This document shows, piece by piece, positions 11,673-24,492 of a stretch of DNA of 64,000 bases. Under the pieces are notes generated by a model. That model worked only from the letters and a program-made list of their open reading frames with translations, was not told where the DNA came from and searched no databases. Position 1 is the stretch's first letter. Each line of letters opens with the position of its first letter. This DNA is from Capra hircus (Eukaryota > Chordata > Mammalia > Artiodactyla > Bovidae). Position numbers and translations under genes: made by a program. The stretch covers positions 76,898,069 to 76,962,068 of the forward strand of contig NC_030811.1 in the NCBI RefSeq assembly GCF_001704415.2. Direction: 5' to 3'.

Positions 11673-11837
11673 GAAATTAAGAAAAGCAGCCCATTTGGAA
11701 GTACACAGGGAAGGAGATGGTTCTAGCACCACAGATAACACACAGGAGGGAGCAGCTCAGAGCCCCGGTACAAGCACCTCTTACAGTGTTGGCGCCATCT
11801 TCAGAGACCTCTGGCATGCTGCTTTCTTTTTATCAGG
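11673..11837 (+). CDS. PHTF2: PHTF2 coding exon 5 (polar linker)
   Basis: Acceptor AATGAAG ends at 11672 and donor GTTTGT starts at 11838; phase 2-2, 165 nt. It encodes KLRKAAHLEVHREGDGSSTT, an acidic/Ser/Thr linker (DNTQEGAAQSPGTSTSYSVG) and IFRDLWHAAFFLSG. Both splice sites are weak: the acceptor has a purine-rich AATGAAG context and the donor is GTTTGT. The exon is symmetric and could be skipped in frame. Confidence 0.95.
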
Positions 11838-12002
11838 GTTTGTATTTATTCAAGACTTCCTGTGGCTTAGAAATGCACTGTCCCTTTTTTGACACTACAA
11901 TCTTAATTAATGAGTACTAATGATTTTGAATATGACAGTCCTAGTGTGGATTTTATTTTTATAAATTATAATGCTATATATAATGGAAAAAATAGAGACC
12001 AT

Positions 12003-12092
12003 AAAATTTAGTCTGAGATATACATATATATATGTAAATGTATATGAGAATGAGATATGTATATTCATTCTATATGAGAATGAATATATACT
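12003..12092. repeat. AT-rich repeat with 10-bp perfect hairpin arms
   Basis: A TA-rich stretch in which TATATGAGAATGA occurs twice (about 12043 and 12071). ATATTCATTC (12061-12070) is mirrored by GAATGAATAT (12078-12087) around a 7-nt loop. Probably a simple-sequence expansion. Confidence 0.6.
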
Positions 12093-12714
12093 ATTAAAGT
12101 ATATTTAGTATTTATCTTAGTTTCTTTTGTGATTTCTCAAGTACTATTTTATTTCTATTAAATTGCTTATTTAATCTTCATCAGCACTATAGGACAAATT
12201 GGCTTTGTTAATATAGCATGTGAGTTGTATGACATTTTTAAAAAATTTGCCTCAATTACATAAAATTATCTGAAATAAAACGTATAGGTATAGGTATACA
12301 TATTGTTACTTAAAAGAATAAAATATATACTATAATACCAGATTCTGTTTTTCCTGTAGTTTGGGTTTTTTGTTTAGTTTGTGCCATAATAAAAACTGAT
12401 GAAAATTGCTAAGTTAATAAGTCAAGAAAAGGGATACTGCAAGTAACTTATTTTCAGTCACTTCTGGTAACTTCTCTGCTAGTATCATTGTTTTATCAAT
12501 TTGTGATTGTGTTCTTATGATAAAGTTTATCATGTACTACATAATTATAGTGCTTATAGTTAATTATATAATTAACCAGTTATATCCTGGGAATATTCTT
12601 ATTGATAGTAATTTGGGGAGAAATTTTCACAGATTTTAATAATTTGCAGTAATGTGGCATTAAGTTGATTCTCTGACTTTTCAACCACTTAGTCTTCTAG
12701 AAAATACATATTTT

Positions 12715-14385
12715 ATATCAGTTCACTTCAGTTGCTCAGTCGTCTGACTCTTTGCCACCCCATGGACTGTAGCATGCCAGGCTTCCCTGTCCATCACCAA
12801 CTCCCGGAGCTTACTCACTCATGTCCATCGAGTCAGTGATGCCATCCAACCATCTCATCCTCTGTCGTCCCCTTCTCCTCATGCCTTCAATCTTCCCCAA
12901 CATCAAGGTCTTTTCTAATGAGTCAGCTCTTCGCATCAGGTGGTGAAAGTATTGGAGCTGCAGCATCAGTCCTTCCAGTGAATGTTCAGGAGTGATTTCT
13001 TTTAGGATTGGCTAGTTGGATCTCCTTGCAGTTCAAAAGACTTTCCAGAGACTTCTCCAACACCACAGTTCAAAAGCATCAATTATTCGGCAGTTAGCCT
13101 TCTTTATAATCCAACTCTCACATCCATACATGACTACTGGAAAAACCATAGCTTTGACTATATGGACTTTTGTTGGTAAAGTAATGTCTCTACTTTTGAA
13201 TATGCTGTCTAAGTTGGTCATAGCTTTTCTTCTGAGGAGCAAATGTCTTTTCATTGCATGACTGCAGTCACCATCTGCAGTGATTTTAGAGGCCCCCAGA
13301 AATAAAGTCTGTCACTGTTTCCATTGTTTCCCCATCTGTTTGCAATGAAGTGATGGGACCGGATGCCATGATCTTAGTTTTCTGAATGTTGAGTTCTAAG
13401 ACAGCATTTTCACTCTTTTTCAATTTCATCTAGAGGCTCTTTAGTTTTTCTTCATTTTCTGTCATAAAGGTGGTATCATCTGCATATCTGAAGTTATTGA
13501 TATTTCTTCTGGCAGTCTTGATTCCAGCTTGTGCTTCAGCCAGCCTGGCATTTCCCATGATGTATTCTGCATATAAGTTAAATAACCAGGGTAACAATAC
13601 ACATCCTTGATGTACTCCCTTCACAATTTGGAACCATTCTGTTGTTGCATGTCTTGTTGCTTCTTGATCCTCATACAGGCTTCTCAGGAGGCAGGTAAAG
13701 TGGTCTGGTATTCCCATCCCCTTAAGAATTTTCCACAGTTTATTGTGATCCACATAATCAAAGGCTTTAGCGTAGTCACTGAAGCAGATGTTTTTCTGGA
13801 ACTCTTGCTTTCTTCATGATGTTGGCAATTTGATCTCTGGTTCCTCTGCCTTTTCTACATCCAACCATTTCTGTCCTTTATCGAGCCCATCTTTGCATGA
13901 AATGTTTCCTTGGTATCTCTAATTTTCTTGAAGAGATCTCTAGTCTTTCCCATTCTGTTGTTTTCCTCTATTTCTTTGCATTGATTACTGAGGAAGGCTT
14001 TCTTATCTCTCCTTGCTATTCTTTGGAACTCTGCATTCTAATGGGAATATCTTTCCTTTTCTTTTTTGCTTTTCACCTCTCTTCTTTTCACAGCTATTTG
14101 TAAGAACTCATCAGAGAGCCATTTTGCTGTTTTGCATTTCTTTTCCATGGGGATTGTCTTGATCCCTGTCTCCTGTACAATGTCACGAACTTCCGTCCAT
14201 AGTTCATCAGGCACTCTGTGTATCAGATCTAGTCCCTTAAATCTATTTCTCAGTTCCACTGTATAATCATAAGGGATCTGATTTAGGTCATACCTGAATG
14301 GTCTAGTGGTTTTCCCTACTTTCTCTAATTTAATTCCGAATTTGGCAATAAGGAGTTCATGATCTGAGCCACAGTCAGCTCACTA
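12715..14385 (-). mobile_element. BovB (RTE) LINE, 5'-truncated, antisense to PHTF2
   Basis: The + strand starts ttcagttgctcagtcgtctg and reads antisense through the BovB 3' end and reverse transcriptase. Minus-strand frames show RT motifs: KLWKILKGMGIPDH, a degraded QGC block, LFNLYAEYIM and the catalytic RYADD (near 13480). Upstream in the element, a frame at 14259-14038 carries ELWTEVRDIVQETGIKTIP, the linker between endonuclease and RT. Frames are broken by several shifts. About 1.67 kb remains of an element about 3 kb long, so the endonuclease end is lost near 14385. Confidence 0.93.
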
Positions 14386-16160
14386 GGCACTACTTACTAA
14401 TGTCATTTCTGAGTATATTTCATTTTCAAGATAAAACATTTTCAAGATAAAGTTAGGCATAATATTTCTCATTTGAAAAGATTTCGGAATTATTGTAAAG
14501 GAATTCTGTAAACCTGAGAAAAGTGAGCCAGACAAAATATCAATTGGAAAAGATACACAAATCAGTCGTATTTTGTAAGGACTTAGCACTTTAATATCAG
14601 TTAGTTATAGTCTTAAATTAGCATAATTATAGGAAGAGTAAATATGAGAATTGCATCTAGATTGTACATCTCTTCAACACAGTACCTATTTCAAAATTCA
14701 GAGAGTTCCTAAATTCTCTTTCATGTCCTTTAATAATTCATTTGTCTCTCACAATATCATTAAAACAAAAGCATTTGGAATTATGCTTTTGAGTAAAAAA
14801 AGTAATTATATAAATTGAATTGGTAAGTTAGAGACAGTAGAATAAAATCAGGTTTCGTGTTAACTCCTCTGTGTAACTGACCTACCTTGAAGTGTTCTGT
14901 TCTGTTTAGCTTCCATATTTACTGTTTTTAACACCAAAGTGAAAATTAAAGTTTCAATAAATAGATTTTCTTCACATAATGGAGTATATTGCGTAGTGTA
15001 AATAGTAAGCAGTTCCGCCAGGAATTTTAGTTAACAGGGATTAAAACTTGGCTTTTACTGACTGTAGTTTATAATTCAGTTGTTTAAGCTGTTGGCTGGG
15101 CGAAGCTATGTTGCATGTGTTCCACAGAGAAGGATGAAGACCATGTAAAAGCCAGTGTATTCTGGCTTTTTCCAGATTTTTAAGACTATCTTATGGACAC
15201 AACTAGATAACTTACTAAATTTGCTAGCGTCACTGTATTTAGGGTTGGATTGATCCTGGAAAGGTTACAGGTACTATAAATAATTTGGCACACCTCTCAG
15301 ACTTATTTGTGATAGAGGATACCTAGAGAAACATAGGGTCCCCAGAGTCTTTGAAAGGGGTATGTTAGCATATAATCATGGTGTAGTCATAGATCCAGAT
15401 AGCAGTGATGGTTGTAATAGGCTCCTTTTTCATTTTCTTATATCTGAGATTTTATGCATTTTGTTTCTATAACTTTCTTTCCCCCCTTGATTCCTAACCA
15501 TGTGCAGATGAGAGCAGGAACAGAAATTTCATGCTGTATTCTAGAGCAGAGTTACCTGCTGCTGTTAACTTTTTCCCTGGCATGTCTAATGTCCTTTAGT
15601 ACCAAAAGCATGATCTTCAGTTGGCTCAGTTTATATAGCTCTGAACAGTTTTGAGAGCACCAAAAAAATACTTCCAACATTTTTTTCCATAGCAGTTCAG
15701 AGTATTCTGAGTGTTCTTGATAACCTGACTAGGTTTTTAAATATAGAAACACACTAATTCTCATGTTTGGCATAGTAGATTGGATATTTCATAAGCTAAG
15801 TAGTTCTTTAAAAGTTCTGTTAACTTTTTGGCCAAAGTTTTAATGTGAAAAAATTTAGTTTCATCATTTATTTATGGTGTAGATCGTACATGTACAAAAT
15901 TTACTTACATTTTTTTCAGAAAAGAACTAAATTGTCTCCCACTGTGTCTCACAGAGGAACTAAGGCAATTAAAGTCATGTCCTCCTAAAATATTTTTGAC
16001 ATAGAGCTACCTCCTTTGAACGTCAAGCATGATACTCCAAAGAAAGTATTACATAGTTCATGCCTTCCAAAAGTGTTTATTAGTTATCAGTCCCTTTATA
16101 AGCCATGACCATGGCAATGAAGTTGGACATTCTGTCATTGCAAATGCTTTTTGTCCAAAA
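14386..16160 (+). other. Intron, no recognisable feature
   Basis: AT-rich intronic DNA between BovB and an L1 tail. It has short open frames on both strands with no protein character and no young SINE. Some old repeat decay is possible but cannot be supported. Confidence 0.6.
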
Positions 16161-16164
16161 TCCA

Positions 16165-16256
16165 GTGCAGCAATATATAAATGCTGAACCACTATGTTGT
16201 TAACAGCTGAAGCTAAAATAATATTGTGTATCAACAATACTTCAGTTAAAAAAAGG
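16165..16256 (+). mobile_element. L1 3'-terminal fragment
   Basis: The text ataaatgctgaaccactatg, followed by aatattgtgtatcaacaata, cttcagtt and an A-run at 16249-16255, is the standard 3' end of an L1MA/L1MB-like element in sense orientation, 5'-truncated to under 100 bp. Confidence 0.65.
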
Positions 16257-16537
16257 CCAAATGCAAGAAATACCACTTCTGTTGTGGAGTAAGTAAAATC
16301 ATATAGACTTGTATATCTCCTTTTTTAAGATACTGCTAACCTCACTGCCCATTGTTAACTCTGGTTTTATTAGGTGACTGTATTATATGCATTAAATATA
16401 GCTATCAAAAGGTAAGATCTTTTTGTAAATAATAGTAAAAAGCACCATTTCTTTCTATACTGTAGGGTTTTAATTCCTAACTAGCTTCTTTCTACCTTGC
16501 TTTTTGTTTTTGGTAGAAAAAGATGATTTAGTTACAT

Positions 16538-16585
16538 GTGTTTATTTTATTTAATTTATTTATTTATTTTTATTTTTTATGTGTT
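16538..16585. repeat. T/A low-complexity (TTTA)n stretch
   Basis: Runs of TTTAT/TTTA units; simple low-complexity sequence in the intron after exon 5. Confidence 0.8.
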
Positions 16586-17804
16586 TATTTTAAAATCAAT
16601 GTGCTATTAATATTGACAAAAATAAAAAATAATAAACTGACTAAATTATCTCCTGTAAAAGAGGAAATTCTAGTAAATGATCCCCCCAAAAAAAGAAAAA
16701 GGAAGAAAATCAAAATGATATTTATCTCGCTTCAGTTTATTTTTTTAGCATATTTTAAAGTTGTCTTAAGTAGAAGTCACTTCCCTTTAAAAAAATATAT
16801 TCTAAGTAGAATTTCACAGTTATCTGTTTTTTAAAACTGAATGTCACTCCCACTGTCTTTCCCTAACAGTTTTATTCTCTTCTATAAAGGAATGGGAGGA
16901 ATTCCTTAAAATCTCAGTCTTGGTAATCTGTGTTCGTTTTGAGAAATTATTACTCTGTGAAGTTCTTACTTTCAGCTATTAATGACAATATCAATGATAT
17001 AGCAATCAGTGGTAAAATTAAACCTTGCCTGGAGGTTTAACCTCTTTAACTTACATTTTTGACCTTCTTTAACCTACATGTTTTTTTGAACTTAGCTCTC
17101 CTACATTTTCTCCTTCCTGCATTTCTCCTATGTCAAAATCTAAAGTAATCAGTTTGTACTTTTAAAAATGTATAGTTTTACTTTGAAACAATTTTAACAA
17201 TTGTTAATTAACAGAAAAGTTGAGAGAACAGTGCAAAGAACTCCCATATATTTTTCACCCAGAGACCCAGTTCAATTCTGTTAATTATCCCTATTAATAT
17301 CTTTTATAGCAAAAGGATCTAATCTGGGATTATATGCCACACTCAGGGGTCATGTCCTTTTAGTCTCCTTTACTCTGGGACAGACTTCAGTCTTGCCTGA
17401 AGTTTCCTGTTTTTCACAGTTTGGAAGATACAGGGCAGTCACTTAGTAGAATGTCCCTTAATGTGGGTTTGTGTCAGTGGTTTTCTGTGTCTAGTTCCAG
17501 GTGACTCGTGAGAGCTCAGTCTATATCTCTTCCCTATGCTGTCTGAAATTGATCATGATAGGATTATTTACACCATGGAAATCAGAAAACACTACAGACA
17601 AGGACTTTTTACACCTGGATAGCTGGTTGTTCAACATTTAGCAGCCCACCACTGAGTTAGTTGTGTGATATTTCTTCATATCTCAGTTGCGCATTTTTGG
17701 TAGGAATATCATTGTGTACTATTAGATGGCAGACAGCGTAGATTGTTCCTCACTAGTGATATTTATATGAATCACTTGATTAAGATAGTGTCTGCTAAAT
17801 TTCT

Positions 17805-17937
17805 GGAGAAGGAAATGGCATCCCACTCCAGTGGTCTTGCCTGGAGAATCCCAGGGATGGTGGAGCCTGGTGGGCTGCCATCTGTGGGGTTGCACAGAGT
17901 CAGACATGACTGAAGCGACTTAGCAGTAACAGCAGCA
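17805..17937 (+). mobile_element. 5'-truncated Bov-tA-type SINE with (CAG)n tail and TSD
   Basis: Starts ggagaaggaaatggcatccc and ends cgacttagcagtaacagcag. It is flanked by identical GCTAAATTTCT at 17794-17804 and 17938-17948. Deleting it together with one duplication copy restores the L1M text tgctaaatttctccactg, so it is a younger insertion into the L1M. Confidence 0.95.
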
Positions 17938-18504
17938 GCTAAATTTCTCCACTGTAAATTTATATACTTTTCCTCTGTAGTCAACAGATATCCTTTGTAG
18001 AGATACATTAACTGTAAAAATGACCTGTTTCTGATCCCACTTTCACTTTCTAGTTTTAGCATCCATTGATGATTCTTGCTTGAATTATGGTAGTTGCCAA
18101 ATGGTAATTTTTCTAACTACATCATTTCCCTCTACATTTATTATTTGGCATTGACTTTAAGGAAGAGCTTTCCCTTAATTGTTTACTTAGAGATTTTTAT
18201 TTTTTCAATTTGTTATTGTCATTTTTTATTTGGATGACTAGATTGGCTTCAGTTTAGCCAGGGGATACCTTAGAGCAGTTTCTTTTCTTTTTGGGGATGT
18301 CCTTGTCATTTTCTGAACCCTTCCTTACTTTTTGGTACAACAAAATGTTTCCAGGTTCAACTTGTACTTTCTCTTCCTCAGGCTTGGAATGAACTGCTTT
18401 TTCAAGGAGAGTAGTGTGTGGAAACTAAGCTCTGAATGCTGGATACACTCATTGCTGTTGTAGTGTTGCCACCCTGGAGCTTTCTCAGTGGAAAGAGCTA
18501 GAAA

Positions 18505-18528
18505 GTGTGTGTGTGTGTGTGTGTGTGT
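18505..18528. repeat. (GT)12 microsatellite
   Basis: Twelve uninterrupted GT units inside the L1M 3' region, likely polymorphic in length. Confidence 0.95.
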
Positions 18529-19100
18529 CCTTTTACATTTATATTTATTTCTTTGTCTAGATATAAGCCATGGATTTTCAGAGATAGTTCCAATTCAGAT
18601 ACAGTACTACAAAGCTCATTGTATCTTTTCTCCTCTTTATATTTTCATTCTCTGTCACTGAAAAACCTGGTTCCAATCCTGAATATACTTATTTGATTAA
18701 TCCTCTGTGTGTATTGATAGCCCATTTCCAGTCCTCTGGGCTGCACCTTGCCCCCTGCCCTAAAACTGCCTTCAGATTAGTTGCCATTATTGTTTGTTGC
18801 TGGGCTGCTCCTGCTGTTCCATTCCAACTAGTGTATGCTCTTGCAACTCTCTTATTACCACTGCTATTATCAGCCACTGCCAGGATGCCTCAGTTTGTAT
18901 TTTAAGCTGCTTTGTAAGCCCTGAGGTTGGTACTTACATTTACTTATCTTTGTTATTTCAGCTGGATTTTCAACTTATCTGCATTTAGTGTGAGAGAAAT
19001 ATCAAATAGCTACTGTAGCTTAGTAAATTACTATTCATACCTTCTCACAGCATTACTTGTACTTTGAGGAGATATTGGGAGAAACAGCCCAGAGAAAATT

Positions 19101-20128
19101 GGAAGGAGGCAGAGATAAGGAAGAGAGGAAGTAGGAGATAGCTGAAAATTATATGGAATGAGTTCTACTAGAACTCTTTCTCTTGGCTTAATAGTCTACT
19201 CTGTCCTGGTAAAGAAAGAATACATTCTCTTTAGAAATATTCTTAAAGCAGCCATTATCACAGATTCAAGCTCTTTTCCTAGGTTCATATCTTTTGGTCC
19301 TCTGGGGTTCTGGATTACTCTTCAAGGTTACAGCTACTTTTTCTGCTTTAACAATTGTCTTCTAGGCCTGTGTTATCAACTGTCTACTGATCTTTCTCAG
19401 GATGTTCCTGGGGACTTTAGCTCCAACATTTTCATCTTTCTTCCTAAATAAATTTCTCTCCTTGCATATCCTGGCTGATTAATGACTCTATTCTGCTAAC
19501 TTTCCAGTCTCCCTTCCTCTTATTCACGGCCTCACCCTCCCTTTCCAACCTAGTACAGTTTCCATGAAGCTTCATAATACCTTTGCAGCACACTCTTTCA
19601 CTGTCTGAGTTTCCCACATTTTTATAAGGTCAAGTAATTTCACTTCTTTTGGTCTTTTTCTACAACTCCATGTTGCACGGTGTTCAAGGGAGAGGTAGAG
19701 GGAACAGTAAATGGCATTCTCTAGGCAGAGAAGGTTACAGATGTTCTCTGCACCTTTTTTTTCTCTTTTGCCCTGTCTCTCCTCTCTCCCATAGTTCATT
19801 TTCCTCCCTGCATCTGCCACTCTTACATGATCTTTGTTCTGTTGTGCATGCCTTTAGTCTCTCTGTGCCTCTTAGGGTCATACAGAAAGAAAAGGGTGAG
19901 ATGATTGGGCATTGCATCTTGCACCTTTGTGAAGATCTGTTCTTGGTGACCAGGAAGGAAGCATTAGAGCTCTGTAGAGCATGTGGGAGGTATAATCTGT
20001 CTGTCCCCTTTCATAATCTTACAGAAGAAGGTCAGAAGTGTAAGACAAACTTTGTAGGGCTTGAGTGTGTTAAGAAGAAATCTTAACAGGAAGTTTCCTG
20101 AACAGTGGGCTGTTGAAGATCATATAGA
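19101..20128 (+). other. Intron, pyrimidine-rich, nothing assigned
   Basis: Contains a purine-rich patch (about 19095-19140) and C/T-rich text from 19200 to 19860. The longest open frame (19649-20086 in the + strand, 145 codons with a non-AUG or arbitrary start) has no domain resemblance and Cys/Leu/Ser-rich composition typical of translated pyrimidine tracts. Confidence 0.55.
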
Positions 20129-20129
20129 G

Positions 20130-20245
20130 AATAAACCTCATAGTCAGAAGGTCTGTGTTCTGATGTCAGCTTTGGCTCTAACCGACTGTGTGTCCTTAAA
20201 TTAATCATCTACACCTCTTTTTATTTCTGATTTATTGTTTCCAAA
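20130..20245 (+). mobile_element. MIR SINE fragment
   Basis: The order catagtcagaaggtctgtgt, tgatgtcagctttggctct, gactgtgtgtccttaaatta matches the MIR core ('...tggctctgccacttact...gtgtgaccttgg') at high divergence. Confidence 0.55.
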
Positions 20246-21379
20246 GCGAGCATTTAGCATAGATGAGTTATAGTGTCTTGTACAGTTCTGATATATTCCA
20301 ATAGAACTGAGCAACTGTAGTGTTAAAGATAACATTTTTCTCCCAAAGAAACATCCCCCCCCACCATTTAAAAGTTCTGTTTTTTGACCTACACGAAGGC
20401 ATTGTACTAGTCTTATTTTTCCTGTCTTACAAAGCCGATACTCTAGAGAAAATTCAAGGAAATTTATTTTGAATACAATTAGACACAGTTGCTTTTAAAT
20501 AATGTTTTATGATAGACAATCTGCATTGAGCACATTTTAAGTTTGTGTGGGATTTGCATTGTATTTCTTCTACTAACCATTTCTTTTGGATAGCCATTCT
20601 TTCACCTGCTGGATCCCTCAAACATTTGTCTATTAATCAAAAATGATTTATTATTTTCCATGTTACATATTATGTATTGAGAAAAACTTAATTCCTGTAA
20701 ATGAAGAACCTCAAGTGTAGTCTTTTAGAGACTTGTAAGCTACATGATTACTGACATTTTTTCTAGAGTATTTCAGTGGGTGAAAGAGGTTACTTCTTTC
20801 TGTGTTCTTCATTTTTACTTCTTCCATTATGTAGAATTTTGTACAAAGTTTTCCCTTTTTTCATGTGCTTTTATATTACAAAGGTCCTGTGTCTCCATTG
20901 TGTATTAAAATGAATTTATCAGAGGTATCCACACTTATGGTAAAGTGTTTGGGTAAAGGAGAGTATTAAAATTAAGTTAAACCACTAATTGTAACTTAAT
21001 TTTGTAATTACTGAGATAGTTTTTTTAAAATTAGTCTTTAAAAGTATATTATTAACCATAATAAAATGGGCCAAATTTTGATCTAGGTTTTGCTCAAAGA
21101 CCGGTTGATTTTGACCAAATATTGTTTTGATAAGTTAGGGCATGTCTCTTAGAATTGCTTTTTGTAAAACCTTAAAACTTATAAAGTAAGGTAAAATAGG
21201 ACCTTGGTTTTCATATTTATTTTTATGATATTATTTTTATAATGATTTATTGTAAATATAGCAATTAAAACCTGAGAAATAACTACCATGTTTAATATTT
21301 AGCAGACTGTAATTTCTACTGGTAACCTATCCAAAATAAACTAAGTCCATATAACACATTTCACATATTTTCTTTGTAG
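20246..21379 (+). other. Intron, no recognisable feature
   Basis: AT-rich sequence leading to the exon 6 acceptor. I see no repeat or gene that I can support. Confidence 0.6.
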
Positions 21380-21566
21380 ATCAAAGAAAGCAAAGAATTC
21401 AATTGATAAATCGACTGAGACTGACAATGGCTATGTATCCCTTGATGGGAAAAAGACTGTTAAAAGCAGTGAAGATGGAATACAAAGCCATGAACCTCAG
21501 TGTGAAACTCTTCGACCAGAAGAGGCAACCTGGAACACTGGAACACTGAGGAACATCCCCAGCAAA
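21380..21566 (+). CDS. PHTF2: PHTF2 coding exon 6 (polar, disordered)
   Basis: Acceptor TTTCTTTGTAG ends at 21379 and strong donor GTACGTG starts at 21567; phase 2-0, 187 nt. It encodes SKKAKNSIDKSTETDNGYVS, LDGKKTVKSSEDGIQ and ETLRPEEATWNTGTLRNIPSK. The composition is Lys/Ser/Glu-rich with no hydrophobic segment, so a flexible cytosolic region with many potential phosphosites is likely. Confidence 0.97.
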
Positions 21567-23056
21567 GTACGTGTGATTAAAAAAAATAATGCTTTGTGAG
21601 ATTTTACATTAGTTAATGGAAAGTGACTTAGACGTAGTAGTTACCCTTGAGTGTATATATATTCTCCAGAATTTATTCTGTGAGCCTTTACAAATAACAC
21701 TGATAATGCTGAAAATAGATAAAGTAATGTGAATAAGCCTGATTTCCATTATAACCGGGCACCTTCTAAATTAATTGACTCCAGTTTTTCTAAAATGTTA
21801 AATTAGTTTTAAATTTATAATTAATGTTCATTAAACCTTTTTATTTCTCCATTTCCATATGTGTAAATGAATTTGTTTCAAATGGAAGATCTATGTTAAT
21901 CTAAAAGCTTAACCTAGGACCCTGGTTTTCCTTTAATGTTCTCTATAAGAAAATCTTACTTTGTTTTTCCTACCTTTGTGACCTTTGGTGTCAGCACATT
22001 TGTTTTGTGTTTTAAAATTCTTAGAGAAAATATTTAAGGATAACAATTGTTTATTTACTTTTCTAAAAGAAACCCTAGGTTTATTGTAACATAGCCTAAT
22101 ATAAATATCTTCTTTCTCTTCATTTCCCTGAAGTTTTTTAGATAATTTTTTTCTTTAAAAGCTGTTACAGAGGAAAAAATGTAGTCAAATTCAAAGATAA
22201 TACCTTAGTTACATTTAGAAATATAAGCATGAATGTGGCTATTGAGGAATAGTACATGAAGAAAAGAATTCTCTGAGTAAAGTATGTGTTATAGCTTGAC
22301 AGTACATATATTTTCAGTACCTGTAGCTATATAATAAATATCACAGAGTGGCAGTAAAATAGAGTCCCTTGCCATAATTTTAGATTTTTGAGGCATTTAA
22401 CTCTCTGGTAATGTGAGCCTCACATCACTAGCATGTCTCAACAAACAAAGTTTTTAGTTATGCAGTTTTCAAACACATTTCCAGATATGTATTACCTACT
22501 AACATTCTATAAGAAGAACATGAAAGTATCAATAAAATACCTATTCTGAATTCTCTTGGTTTCAGAATTTCTGAAATCTGGGTGTCTTAATGTGTACATG
22601 ATGTTGTCTGTCTGATACGTGTTTCATTTGGCTACCAGTCACCTCATCTTGCCTTGTAAACCATTATTAAAACAGGGTTGGTTTTATGGCATTTTTGGTT
22701 TGTGAAAATAGTAAATTCATTTTAGGTCTCTCAGCTTCTTTTAAAGGGTCTCTTTTCTACTTTTATACTATTTTATGTTCTCATAATTTTATAAGCTATT
22801 TCAGATCTTTTGAACAGAAACATTGTAGGACAATATTTGATAAATGACTTGAGTTACTCTTGACAGAACAGTACCAAAGTCACTGATTTAAGATGGTTTT
22901 TAGAAAATCAGGTGGTATTAATCAGTTACTTTGAAATTTTTAGAGGTATTTGAAGGTATGTGTATATATGTATGTATAATTTAAAATTTTGCCGTTTTAA
23001 AGCTACAGGTTTAGTCAGAAATTACCAACAATCCTCTTTGCATACTCCTAACTTAG
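21567..23056 (+). other. Intron, no recognisable feature
   Basis: About 1.5 kb of AT-rich intron free of young SINEs, with only short chance frames. Confidence 0.6.
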
Positions 23057-23212
23057 GATACCCAAAGGACAGTAACAAATGTCTCTGATGAAGTCTCCAG
23101 TGAAGAAGGTCCAGAAACAGGATACCCATTGCGCCGTCATGCAGACAGGACTTCTGAGAGCATTCTTCGGAATAGAAAGTCACACCATTATAAGAAACAT
23201 TACCCTAATGAG
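23057..23212 (+). CDS. PHTF2: PHTF2 coding exon 7
   Basis: Acceptor CCTAACTTAG ends at 23056 and donor GTATTT starts at 23213; phase 0-0, 156 nt. It encodes DTQRTVTNVSDEVSSEEGPE, TGYPLRRHADRTSES, then the basic/His run ILRNRKSHHYKKHYPNE. It continues the polar central region. Confidence 0.97.
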
Positions 23213-24340
23213 GTATTTACTTTGGCCTTACATTTGTGCATATTTATCTATATGTTTTTAACTTACAACTTCTTTCAACTATTGAATATATTACTGAAAT
23301 AAATATCTCCCATCAGTCTCAATATCTTACTGTTATATGATCTGGATTTATAGAAGAGTACTTTTAGTTTTATATATTTCACATATAAATAGCCACATAG
23401 TTTTATTCACTTTGTGCATCATCTCTGAGGATTCATACATTGAGTTTGTTGTTTTCTTTTAAAGAGCGTTCTGGAGAGACAATCTGAACTCCCATGTTAG
23501 ACTTCCACAATTTGAAAAGGCTTTACAACTTCTAAATTATAGCAGTGTTACTATTCTAAGTGACTTCTTTCTTGTCACTGTCACCAGTTACATTGCCCAC
23601 ACTATAAAATTCAATTCCTTTTTCTTCTGTAACTCTTTTATTTCTTTATTAATGTGTTTTTCTTTAAACCTTTTTTCCCAACTTTATTACATCTCTTGAT
23701 GTTGTCATATCTCTGGAAACTATTTCAATAGAAAAAGATTTTTTTATTCAGTTGTATTTTCACATTTTCTTAAGGATAGAACATTGTCTTTCTTCAGGGC
23801 ACATGAATTACTCCTTTTGTCACTTGCTGATAAATGTTACCTTCTGCTCTTTTTGTACTATATTAGAATATATATTTTTTTCTTGATGGCTTAGAGTCAA
23901 ACTTCTGAAAAATCTAATATTATGCTATGTTGTAATATGAAAACCTTAAGAGTTTTAAGATTGAAGGAGTTACTTGTTCTTCCTATACTTTTCTTTGTGA
24001 TTCTGTCTCTAGTTAATCTTTCTTGTGAACTATGGCTGTTTCTTCTGTTAGTGTCTCCATTTGAAAGACACATAATGCCAGTGTGTCTGCTCATTGCCTC
24101 TTCGCCCACAACTGATGTTCCATCTCCTGTTCCTAAGCCAGATAACCATGCTTGTGAAATTTATAGTCTTAGTCTGTAAACAGGTGAAAGTCTGTTGGTC
24201 CTGGAAAGGATTCAGAACCTTCTATAAAAAGAGGTCTCCACTCTCCTATAGAATAACGTATTTGGTTTTAAAGTTACTTTTTTTACCCATAATCTTTACT
24301 TTTCTTGATTTGCAACTGTATTTTGAGATTTGAGATTCTT
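23213..24340 (+). other. Intron, no recognisable feature
   Basis: T-rich intronic sequence. Open frames around 23900-24330 on both strands are non-conserved-looking and overlap one another. Confidence 0.55.
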
Positions 24341-24492
24341 TTTTTTTTTTTTTAAACTATTTGTTAATTTGGCTGTGCCAGGTCTTAGTTACTGCATGTG
24401 GGATCTATTTTCCTGGTCAGGGATTGAACCTGGGCCCCCTGGATTGGGAGCTAGGGGTCTTAGCCACTGGACAACCAGGGAAGTCCCAATAT
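24341..24492 (-). mobile_element. CHR-type SINE with degraded TSD
   Basis: A T-run followed by ttggctgtgccaggtcttag, gattgaacctgggccccc and the terminus ccactggacaaccagggaag is the reverse of the cetartiodactyl CHR tRNA-derived SINE. TGAGATTCTT at 24331-24340 and TGAGACTCTT at 24493-24502 (9/10) look like its target-site duplication. Confidence 0.88.

Larger units (their letters stand above)
17160..19100 (+). mobile_element. L1M (L1MC/ME-like) long 3' region
   Basis: Nearly 2 kb of the characteristic L1M 3' UTR is followed in order: acagaaaagttgagagaaca, ttttagtctcctttactctg, agtagaatgtcccttaatgt, gattaagatagtgtctgct, ctccactgtaaattta, cttactttttggtacaac, ctttctcagtggaaagagct, gaaaaacctggttcc, ggctgcaccttgccccc and tagctactgtagcttag. 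It is interrupted by a SINE at 17805-17937 and by a (TG)n expansion. The orientation is the same as PHTF2. Confidence 0.8.

Noticed and set aside
19649..20086. 145-codon open frame as a gene
   Set aside because: Overlapped by open frames on the other strand, with composition from a pyrimidine-rich tract, no domain and no splice logic.
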